This document shows positions 10,689 through 19,334 of a DNA stretch of 24,220 nucleotides, piece by piece. The notes beneath the pieces were generated by a model that had not been told where the DNA came from, did no database searches, and was given only the letters and a program-made list of their open reading frames with translations. The DNA is from Acanthaster planci (lineage: Eukaryota; Echinodermata; Asteroidea; Valvatida; Acanthasteridae). Where the stretch lies: NCBI RefSeq assembly GCF_001949145.1, contig NW_019091491.1, positions 905,732-929,951 of the forward strand, read 5' to 3'. Each line of letters begins with the position of its first letter. Position 1 is the first letter of the stretch. A program made the translations under genes and the position numbers.

Positions 10689-10985
10689 CGTTTGAAAAAG
10701 CTGTACGATTCTAATTTGTATTCTCGATCCTGCCATTTAAAAACCATGTACATAATATATAAGAAGATCAATAAATCCACAAGGAAATAATAATTGATGG
10801 TAAATTTGCTGGTATAAGTTTAATTCAAATTCTAATTTCAACTTTGTGATCTCGATAGTTCCAAAGTATCGTGTAAATGACATTTCAAGTGATCTTTTTT
10901 TTTCTGGGTTGATTGCTGTCAGTATATTTGTTTTCCGAGGTTTATCCCACACGCAGTTGCGGTGCGTCAGTGTGGCTGGAAGTCC

Positions 10986-11022
10986 TTAAAAAGAGCCAAG
11001 CGCAAAGCCAACATTCTCATTG
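10986..11022 (+). promoter_or_regulatory. candidate core promoter (TATA-like box and initiator) of the metalloprotease gene
   Basis: TTAAAAAG at 10986-10993 is TATA-like and lies 33 bp before the A of TCATTGT (11019), an initiator-like sequence. The start codon follows about 30 bp later, giving a short 5' UTR. The spacing fits a TATA/Inr promoter, but the TATA match is imperfect and no transcript start is known. Confidence 0.4.
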
Positions 11023-11049
11023 TGATCGTGAGTTCGAAGACGTGCCACG

Positions 11050-11112
11050 ATGATGCTGTCACTCGCCCTCTGCCTGTGCCTTACCTCGTCGGTGTTTGCT
11101 GGACCAGCGGTG
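11050..11112 (+). CDS. metalloprotease exon 1 (signal peptide)
   Basis: 21 codons encoding MMLSLALCLCLTSSVFAG and three more residues. It has a hydrophobic core and a V-F-A cleavage motif. Donor gtaagt at 11113. This exon defines the protein as secretory. Confidence 0.85.
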
Positions 11113-14100
11113 GTAAGTGTCCCCATTGATTTGTGATAGTTCTTGACTAGCACGATAAATAAAAACAAAAAACTTTGGAGATCACAAAACACGTACTTCG
11201 TAACGTCGACGAGGATGCCAGACTGTTAACGGGAAAGAAAACCTGTTGGAAGACACAGAATTAGCAAAGACCTAAGACAGTGCCTAAGAGGCACAGGATC
11301 GTTAAAACTTGTGTCAAATATTTTTGTGTCTGAAGAGCTGCATGACTTTTGATTAACGAGATATGCTGATGAGACTTCTCCTTCGCCTGAGAAAGACTAA
11401 AATCCCTCGAGCAAGATCTCATTGATGCCGTTTAAATTTCCGCCCTCTTGTTTTTCCTTGTTTTCAATTTTGCAGCCACACCACAGGTTCGACAATGAAG
11501 AACTTCAGCGTTACTTCGGTGTCGACAGCCACGAGAAAGGTCCGAGTCTACTCCTTCATATCACTAAAAACCGTTGTCAGATGTCACTTACAGTGACTCA
11601 CTTTAAATTAGTGAGTCAGAAATACAAAATCTCAGTTTTAGTATTCAGAGTTCAAATGACTTTATAAATCCATAATATGCATCTTTGTGATTCTCTTCGT
11701 CTTCTGGTTTTAGCACCTGAGTACGAGATTGTGTACCCACAGTACGTGACTGCCGACAGCAAGCGCGATATGGGTCGCAGTGCCGTTGCAGCCTCTTACC
11801 TTGACGTTCATGTTGAGGCATTCGGTGAGGCCTTTCACATGGCATTGGAGCACGACGACAGTAACTTCAAACCTGGACTCGAGGCTCATTACGTCACTGA
11901 GGAGGGAACTATCAAGGTGCCTGTCCGCACAGACTGCATTTACACCGGCAAAGTCGTTGGGGAAGTTGACTCCCTCGTGTCGGTCACCACTTGTGCGGGT
12001 TTGGTAAGTTTGATACACAGGAGTTTTTCCTGCACAAACCTATACGGCTGAGAACGAGGCATGCTTTCAAAACAATTTTAATACCGTGCTGAGCTGTTCA
12101 TAGCTTTTCACGCGGTAGGACATTGTTGCTTGGATACTTGTAAACTAAAACAGAAACCTTTCGCAGAGCTAAAGGAAAGCCTGGCTAAGGGCCTCGCCAG
12201 GTTTTAAGCGATTATCACCACTGACAGTTGCCTCGTGGGAATTATTGAACAAATTATTTGTGTTAGGCTCTTACAGTTGAAAACATAACTAAGCATACGG
12301 AAGAAAGAATGGATGCATTTAAAAGCTATCTGGCAATAATTGGTTGAAAAGGTCCATTTCCTAATTGCAAGCACATACATTTAGGAAAGGGGTCAGTGTA
12401 ACGATGTTTAGAGATATATCGACGGTCTTTCTAGTGAACATGTGATATACCCAAACAAAGATTTTTCATTGAGCCAGCAGAGAAATCACAACCGTATACT
12501 GGTTAGGGACAGTCTTGAAAATTGTACCCTTCATCCTTGCTAAGATTAAAATACATAAAGCCAAGGTACATCTATATATTTCATATACTTCTGAAGTAAG
12601 ACATGCTTCGAAAGTATCAATACCTGCAATATTTGTAATTAATTACCTGTTACGACCATGGTGGCTAGGTCTTCTGACTTACATGGGTAGACTGATATGC
12701 AGTGAGACGATTCTTCACCCTTGATGATGTGCATATATCAATATAGTCCATCGGAAGACTCAATAACCAAACGGACAATAATCACTTAGTTATAACCACT
12801 TTTTGAAGAAAATCATTTCAAGGGAGCGATACCTAATTAATTGCTTGAATGTTTTTCGCTGCGTGCCATAATGCATCCCTTTGGTATTAAAGAACACCGC
12901 ATGAAATATATCACACCACCAAATAATAAGTGACGTTAGATATTAAAAAAAATTAACACACGAAAGTAGGAGACTGAATTCATCTTTTATATCCTGTTTT
13001 ATTTTCGGTCTTGACCGTTTTCTTAAGAGTTTTTTTCCCTCGCTATTCCTGTTATGACAAATTATCTTACACTTTTTTAACATTTGGCACCAATCCTGTT
13101 TTACACTGTTTAAGCCATTTCAAATTCAATAACAGAATGTTTCAAAGACGAGGAATTTTACATGGGCAAAATATATCGACTTTGCTTGCACAAAGAGTTG
13201 TACCTTGTTTTTCCTGACACCTAAGCGCATATTTCTTTATTTCAATTTAATTTGATTACATCGTTTTCGAAGGACTTATGACCTCAATGTGCCACTGTTC
13301 CTTCAGCATACCAGATGACCATTCCGAATGGTCGACATGGTCAAATAACCGCACAGAAACTCCAAGTAAAAAGAAAACAGATCTCAGCAAGTGTGCCAAA
13401 AGAAGTATTCGGAAATTCTCAATCTTAATTAGTCAGGAACCAGGCAGTTGCAGGAAATGTAACTGTGGGAGAAATATCCATGCAAATTGCGTTGCTAAGA
13501 AGTCAGGTCATTTGGCGACTTTGTCGTAAAAATGGGCAAAACTCAACAGCAAGACATTGAAACTACCAACTTGAATTCGAAGACTCTGTAGTTCACGATA
13601 TCATGCTACACTCACTCACAAATCGATTTTTGCCCTTAGCAATACAGCCTTTCCATTGATCAGTCCTCTTAATTTCCCCTCAAAGATGGCAGTTATGAAT
13701 CATGCCTCTGGACCGACGTACATTGAGCCGTTGGATGACGAGCACGCTTTCAAGAGAGACATTGGGCGTGGCCTTCCCCACGTTGCCTACAAGAACCGAC
13801 CAGATAATGGCGCCACTTGCCCAGTCACACGTAAGTATAGATCGGGGCTTATATGCTTGGGGGTTGTATTTGAATTCCCACCATACCAAAATCAAACCTT
13901 TAGAGACACTCTTAACCCACATACTAAAATGTCCTGTTATCATGCCTGCATCGGGCAGAAAATGGTTTGTAGAAAATTTAAAAATGTCACATGAAGCAAC
14001 TATACAATTTGTGTAGCAAATAGTTATTTTATGTAAGAAATGATTTACAGTAGGGTTGATTAATTTACCAAACTTGATATTCTAAATACTGGCTCTTTGC

Positions 14101-17100
14101 AAATGGATGTGCTGGTCATGAATCTCATTTGTTACACAACATTTCTATGTAGTTGGTTCAGCTTTAGGAAACCTTGAGACGAAATGAGAATAGCACCCAC
14201 AGTTGTACAGTATTTTCTCTCTTATGAGCCCTTATGGAAGTTCCAACACGGCGTCGTAAATAGGCTGGAAGTAACAATTTCAACTCGTGTCGAGTACTGT
14301 GAGCGTTGCCATTGGCAGCCTTCCACGTGACATAGAAACTGGACAGCAATCTGGCCCGCAGCACATTCTGAACAGGAATTATGCCAGATGCAAATTTCGA
14401 AACCACAACTTCTAACGTCGAGTCCTGACAAACCTGTTTATATGTATTTCGTCCGCGCAGTCGGAGTTCGGTATCGACTAAGCTAGTTTACATGAATTTC
14501 GTTCGGGCAGTCAACGTTCGGTGTCGACTAGGCGACTGTAATTTTATGGTAATCCCCACCTCTTCCCATTTAAAAATTCTTGGAGAAAACCAAGGTACAG
14601 TACCCAAATGAAAGGTTAAATAACATTTTGGTGGCTCACTGTTACTTAATTTTTCACAGCTGACTCTGAGTTTGTAGTGTACGAAAACAAAGAGACTAAT
14701 GACGATAAAGATGACGTCGACCCAGAATCCACCAAGTATCTCGAGCTTGCTCTTGTTGGTGACGCCGTGCTGTATGATCTGCGTGGAGGAAATACCCAGC
14801 ATTGTTTGACAACACTTTTCAACGCGGTAAAATGTATTTCTGATCCGTGTATGTAGCATTTACATTTTATTCCTACCTTAGCTCTGCCATCCGAAAGATG
14901 ACCTCGAGGTGATTACTTGCGACCTTGATCATGCTTTGGAAGTGTATTACCTGTGCTAAAATTCAATTTGATATTTGTTTTGACACAATGACGGACAACG
15001 GTGCTTGGAATGTGTCAGCTACAAACTAAAGAACAATCAAAATCCGTGACTTTGAGGTGTTGATTGGTCTCGCTTTCACCAATCAAATGGGATAGCCTAT
15101 CATCCAGTCACGTTAATTTGCACGGCATTATTCTTTGTTCAGATGATTTAATGAAATTTAGATGCTTTTTAACAATGGTATTAAGAAGCAGGAGTTGGAA
15201 TTTCCAAACTTCGACTGGATTTATTGAAAAAAAAAAGGAAAATAGTACCAATATTTTTATAAGTTTTCTTTCTTTGTAAATAGGTGAAGAACGTCATGCA
15301 GCTCAGTTCTTTGGCTGGAAGCAACCTTGTGCCCCAACTGGAGAGCATGATCATCTTCACATCAGCACAGGTATGCGTAATATCATCAATATTACCCCCA
15401 CCGAACAAACGTAATTAGTATTTGTATGTCAACACCAGTTCTGTACTATTAGACGAAGTGATCATATCTTAAAACTAGTTGATTAACTAGTAATTAATCA
15501 TAGGAGCAAGGCAGACGTTTTGTACAAATCGACATTTCCCTTTTTTGTGGCGGATAAAGTACAGATTTTTTTGAACTTGGACACCAAATGTGTTTATGTA
15601 CTCACAACAATTTACAATAAACCGGTGAGATATATGACGATCTATATTTTAGTATAGTCTTTTACCCTAAATTGATGTAGATACCAACCTCCCAAGGCGT
15701 CCAACTATTTGTAAAATCTGTTCGAAAATGGCAAAAGTTTATACTAAAAGTGACCAACATCTGGGTAATTTACCGTTGCCCAAACTTTTTATTGCCCACT
15801 ATTTTTACAGTTTATACTTATGGTGTATCATAAAATTAATTTCTATTTTTTTTATTACAAGGTATCTCAAGACTATAGCTAAAGAATCCAGGCATGAGTC
15901 AGGCATGACATTGAAATTCAAGAAAACGTTTAATTCAAAAATTTTTGGATTTTCGACCTTATGGTGATCAACTGACTCAATAATTAGGCCTTTTTACCAG
16001 AAAGCAGAGAAGTGCACCGTAGATAGAGACTGAAATTGAGAAAAGTAATTCAGATTTTATTTCATAGTTATTCAATTTATTTGCATGCACGCATGTGAAA
16101 TGTTGTAAAAATGAGCCCTGATCGAGCTGGACCACTGAAGGGCGCAATTTTGGTCGGATCTGCACTTCGCTGATTTATGAACGACAATGAAATGCACACG
16201 TTACTGACGCGTCGTTGCCAACAAAATGAACAATACGACCAACATGGCTTGTTTCAACCGAGGAGAGTGTGGGTCTGCTGAACGCGGATAGACGTACACA
16301 TAACAAACACAATCGTTTTTTTTTTCTTCACAGTCGGGACTGAACACCTGCCCAGACGCCTCACAGTCGATTGGATATGCAAGGTCGTGGCATAGTTCCG
16401 TCAGTCGTTCGTGGGACAATGCCGCTGTGCTCACTGGGTAAGCTGGCTAGTTTCACATGACATCTCGGCTGTAAGCTGGCTGTGGCACTGTACTGTCCCA
16501 TTCGAGACACCACTCCTCCGTGCCGCCTGTGATGTCTAACACAGGCGGCAGTGGCTGAGGCTGTCTACAGCGGTGTTATCTATGGAGCGAAAACTCAAAG
16601 TCGTAGTCCTTACAACCATTAGGGACACTGTCAATGTGACTGACTGTAAAGGACCACCAGCGATGGGGCGATGTCCAGAATTTGTTTTAAACAAAAGACT
16701 GGGCCTTAACCAATTTTGTTGAATACATAACCCTTTCCAGCATCAACTAAAACTACATGAAAAACTACATGAAGAAAAACAACTGACTATAGCAAGATCA
16801 GACGTTCGGAACACCGTACTTAGTGCTCCATCGGCTGAGCAACCCATGCAGCCCCAGTTGGATTGCTCTTCCATGTTGGTTCTTGTGAATTTTGTTTTCC
16901 TCTGGGGGCGCCATTCAAGCTAGGAAGCCAGAGCTGTTGATAAAGAGAGCTACAATACGAGTGTCTCTATTTGTTGGAACCTAATGGTTTATTCATTGCG
17001 TCAGTGCACGTCCACAATTAACGCGAGATGTCCCTCGCGAGTCCATGCGCGTCCATGCGCATGTAACTGTGGCTGCTACCGACACTAAAATAGACTTGCC

Positions 17101-19334
17101 CCGGCACTTTTACTGTTTAAAGCATTTTCAGCTTGTACGCAGGACATCATACAACCTCGTTTGTCTGGTTCCCAGACATAAATAATAATACAGAAAAGGC
17201 GTCATCTGAAAAAGGGTACCCCAATGTGGGGAACTAAAGGGGACTTCTTTATTGTACATTACTCAGCCAAAACACGTAAAGATTACGCAGTAGCAGGATT
17301 CCACTCGACTAAGAAAGTTTGGTAGCTTTTGGACATCGTTTTTTACCAAATAATAAACTTCTTTATTTTGCTGATGCGCAGGTCTACGGCTACGCGCGCG
17401 CTAACCAGAAACCACAGACTTTTTGGCCTTGGCTTGGGATCAATAGCCCCAGTACACAATGCAACTTGGACAGCTGTGTACGGAAATCACTCAGAAAACC
17501 CAAGGATACGACATTCTATTGTGAGCATTCTGGACATTGTTTATGGGCATTGTATTTGTTTTGGTCTGGTATGCAATCCAATGAACTCCGACCCCCATTG
17601 TAGCTTGGCTAGGCCAACTATAAGTTTGTTGTTTAACAACCCTACAGATGGGAAATGAATTCCGGAAGAACCCTTGGCATAGCCTACGTTGGCAGCTGTG
17701 GCACCAGTTATTCCATCTCCGTTTCAACCTTCCGCAACCTTGATACTACCAACGTGCTTGCTCACGAGATCGGACACAAGTAAGCACTTTTCATTTTCAA
17801 CAAATTCAAACTTGTGCATGTATTTATCCAATTCGTTATGAATTGATTATCGTTCCGTGTCATCATTATTTGTCAACGGGCCCATAGATACAGTAAACAG
17901 AGTGTATAGAAAACAACAAAATATCTTTGGTTTGGGTTTTTTTTCGGAGATTGCGTTAGTTTTACACCAAAATGCCTCGTAGCACCTTAAAGCCACACAT
18001 TCCCTCTTTCCAATGATAATGTTATTTATTCACACGCAGTCATGGATGGCTGAATGATCATTTTTTTGGGGGGGGGACGAGACAAAGAGGGCTTGGAACC
18101 AAGTTTTCACTTGAAATGATAGCAAGACTTTGAATTGCTAAAGAAGCATGAATATGAATATTATGAATAATAATGATTGTCAACTCAATGTGTGCGAATG
18201 ACACGTGCACACCGAATGTACGTGCAAGGATTTGGACATCGTGTAACCCATAATACTTTGCGTGTCTGTCATGCTGACGCATTTCCCTACCAGACTTTTT
18301 GAAAGGCATCGGAACCTAGGCTTTCCAGCTTCCGATAAGGGTGGTAGGGAGTAGCGTGCAAAAGTGTCAGTGGCAGGTGCAAGACGATCTTCATTTGACA
18401 GAGGGTACAGCCCAAGATGAAAACACTGATCGTCACACGGAAAAGGAATCACAGAACCCTATTAAAGGCTCGTAAAATGGCTCTAGGAGTTACTGCACGT
18501 ATTTTAGGTCCACCGTTGTGCTGACATTGACTAATAGTTTTTTATTATAAAGACCAAAAGTTAGTATCAAGTAAGGTTCGAGATTAATATTGGTACACGG
18601 TCTGTCTATTACCCTGAATTTCTTCCACCACAGTCTGAGTATGCAGCATGACAGCGATGGAAATAGCTGCTCGTCTAGTGGTTACATCATGGCCGCCATT
18701 GTGAATGATCACCGCGCAGATCCCAATTGGTCGTCGTGCAGTAGAAGTTACTACAACAACTTTGTCGGGTTAGTACAGGCACAGCTAAAGAATAAGATTT
18801 TGTCAAAATTAAATTTTTACTGGGAGCTGGGTCGTTATAGCAGGATATGGGTTCCAACAATCCAAGTTGAAAGTGGAATTTTTTTCCAAAGGAGTGGGTT
18901 ACACGCATGCGCCCAGCAGAAATGTTTTGGAACTCACTGCCTTCTACCGGCTACATCTGTTAACTTGTGGTTAAGTGCTCTTGGTTGAAAGGGCCTATAT
19001 CAAATGCATGTTTGTTTTCCCATTTTAAAAGGTATTTTGGTACTAATTGCTTCATGCGAATGCTTGGCATACTGACGAGCAAATCTGTAACATCATGTCA
19101 GGAACCAACGTTAATCTTGTATTAATTTGTGCACAAATTTTACCGAATTTTTTGCAAAGGTGCAGTCTTAAACTTCTTTTCTTTTGTAAATCAGCTTTTT
19201 ATAAATGTAAAAAAATAGTGTAAAGGAGAAAACATGATACACGTATGTAAACGAAAAAGGGCTTCATTTGAAGACACTCGGTATTTTTGTTGCTTCATAT
19301 TTACAGGAGCAGGTCCTGCTACAACGACTCTTAG
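11050..19334 (+). CDS. secreted M12B (ADAM/reprolysin-type) zinc metalloprotease, ten exons, 404 residues
   Basis: Seen: exons 11050-11112, 11476-11539, 11714-12003, 13686-13830, 14660-14826, 15284-15370, 16334-16437, 17648-17779, 18634-18768 and 19307-19334 join in frame (1215 nt). The first ATG has A at -3, and a second ATG follows at once. Residues 1-17 are a signal peptide (cleavage likely after VFA). Residues ~18-208 are an M12B propeptide with the paired Cys117/Cys136 region (DCIYTGKVVGEVDSLVSV) and a cysteine-switch candidate, Cys184 in ATCPVT. The catalytic domain starts near KYLEL (213-217) and carries zinc ligands His346, His350 and His356, catalytic Glu347, Met-turn Met370 (GYIMAA) and six cysteines (236, 278, 324, 363, 386, 400). 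It ends SCYNDS, where other family members continue into disintegrin or thrombospondin modules. Known: such enzymes cleave extracellular proteins and are held latent by the propeptide. Odd: single-domain architecture, Ser353 in place of the motif glycine, and no RX(K/R)R site before the catalytic domain. No canonical AATAAA lies close downstream. Confidence 0.88.
11476..11539 (+). CDS. metalloprotease exon 2
   Basis: Encodes PHHRFDNEELQRYFGVDSHEK plus one base. Acceptor tcaattttgcag, donor gtccga. The donor is weak but is required for phase 1 into exon 3. Start of the propeptide. Confidence 0.72.
11594..11618. promoter_or_regulatory. paired AP-1 sites in a 9-bp inverted repeat, intron 2
   Basis: TGACTCACT (11594-11602) and AGTGAGTCA (11610-11618) are exact reverse complements around a 7-bp AT spacer. 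Each arm holds an exact AP-1 heptamer (TGACTCA, TGAGTCA). Intron 2 is only 174 bp long and near the start of the gene, a plausible enhancer position. Confidence 0.4.
11714..12003 (+). CDS. metalloprotease exon 3 (propeptide core)
   Basis: Residues 43-139. It contains the M12B propeptide signature: a Cys (117) opening Y-x-G-x-V, then G-E-x-D-S-L-V-S-V and a second Cys (136) before G-L. Acceptor ggttttag, donor gtaagt. Confidence 0.87.
12004..13685. other. intron 3 of the metalloprotease gene (1.68 kb)
   Basis: AT-rich intron without recognisable nested gene or mobile element. Open frames near 13011-13217 and 13278-13529 show no domain. Bounded by gtaagt at 12004 and by the aag acceptor at 13685. 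Confidence 0.6.
13686..13830 (+). CDS. metalloprotease exon 4 (end of propeptide, cysteine switch)
   Basis: Continues GL as MAVMNHASGPTYIEPLDD, matching the family pattern ending Y-I-E-P-L, and carries Cys184 in NGATCPVT. The acceptor is an AAG (tttcccctcaaag). The upstream AGs at 13645 and 13660 would put stops in the required frame, so this start is the only in-phase choice. Donor gtaagt. Confidence 0.78.
14436..14535 (+). repeat. two-copy 50-bp tandem repeat in intron 4
   Basis: Units 14436-14485 and 14486-14535 align without gaps at about 80% identity. Shared words include ATTTCGT, GCAGTC, GTTCGGT and TCGACTA. It lies about 125 bp upstream of exon 5. Confidence 0.75.
14660..14826 (+). 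CDS. metalloprotease exon 5 (start of catalytic domain)
   Basis: Opens with an acidic linker (TNDDKDDVDPES, 200-211) that separates propeptide from enzyme, then KYLELALVGDAVLYD, the first strand and helix of reprolysin domains. Contains Cys236. Acceptor ttttcacag, donor gtaaaa. Confidence 0.83.
15284..15370 (+). CDS. metalloprotease exon 6
   Basis: 29 codons, phase 0 on both sides, from VKNVMQLSSLAG to ESMIIFTSAQ. This is the second helix and the following beta strand of the catalytic domain. Acceptor ttctttgtaaatag, donor gtatgc. Confidence 0.8.
15895..15979. promoter_or_regulatory. two further AP-1 heptamers in intron 6
   Basis: TGAGTCA at 15895-15901 and TGACTCA at 15973-15979. Both match the TRE consensus exactly. 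Their relevance comes only from clustering with the three sites further upstream. Confidence 0.3.
16149..16269 (+). repeat. dispersed repeat, copy 2 (intron 6)
   Basis: Same-strand relative of 9071-9216, lacking the 22-bp duplication. Its right end lies only about 65 bp before exon 7. Similarity may extend further left at lower identity. It shows that a repeat family has inserted both inside the gene and in the upstream intergenic DNA. Confidence 0.6.
16334..16437 (+). CDS. metalloprotease exon 7
   Basis: Begins SGLNTCPDASQSIGYA (Cys278) and ends SWDNAAVLTG, corresponding to the H/W-D-N-A-x-L-L-T-G stretch conserved in the family. Acceptor tttcttcacag, donor gtaagc, phase 2 out. Confidence 0.85.
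16438..17647. other. intron 7 of the metalloprotease gene
   Basis: Contains the GC-rich hairpin at 16521-16550 and a perfect 10-bp doublet GTCCATGCGC at 17041-17060. A frame open from about 17329 to 17658 overlaps the start of exon 8 out of phase and is not coding. Confidence 0.55.
16521..16550. repeat. perfect 11-bp GC-rich hairpin in intron 7
   Basis: TGCCGCCTGTG (16521-16531) and CACAGGCGGCA (16540-16550) are exact reverse complements around the 8-nt loop ATGTCTAA. It stands out in the AT-rich intron. Pairing does not continue beyond the arms. Confidence 0.6.
17648..17779 (+). CDS. metalloprotease exon 8 (zinc-site first half)
   Basis: Encodes WEMNSGRTLGIAYVGSCGTS through AHEIGH. It contains Cys324 and the first two zinc histidines and catalytic glutamate (346, 350, 347). 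The intron splits the Asn351 codon in the middle of the zinc motif. Acceptor aaccctacag, donor gtaagc. Confidence 0.87.
17780..18633. other. intron 8 of the metalloprotease gene
   Basis: Non-coding and AT-rich, with a run of nine G at 18068-18076. I see no nested gene or clear mobile element. Confidence 0.55.
18634..18768 (+). CDS. metalloprotease exon 9 (zinc-site second half, Met-turn)
   Basis: Completes Asn351 and reads LSMQHDSDGNSCSSSGYIMA, supplying the third zinc histidine (356), the following Asp357 and the Met-turn (370). It ends with the conserved WSSCSRSYYNNF. Acceptor ttccaccacag, donor gttagt. The frame stays open 220 nt into the intron. Confidence 0.87.
19307..19334 (+). CDS. 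metalloprotease exon 10 (last Cys and stop)
   Basis: Completes Gly396 and adds SRSCYNDS before the TAG stop at 19332-19334. The S-C-Y-N ending matches the C-terminal Cys-x-x-N of reprolysin catalytic domains, which supports this tiny exon. Acceptor atatttacag. Confidence 0.78.

Larger units (their letters stand above)
9217..10980. other. intergenic DNA upstream of the metalloprotease gene
   Basis: Contains the 18-bp palindrome at 9724-9741 and one AP-1 heptamer at 10682-10688. Otherwise it is AT-rich. A lysine-rich frame (9786-10094) and a 75-codon frame (10383-10610) are open but have no recognisable domain or splice partner, so I do not call them. Confidence 0.5.

Noticed and set aside
17329-17658. 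Open frame that could be an additional exon between exons 7 and 8 (acceptor gcgcag at 17379-17381).
   Set aside because: It runs to a stop at 17656-17658 inside exon 8, while joining exon 7 directly to 17648 gives the conserved LTG-W..GRTLGIAYVG sequence.
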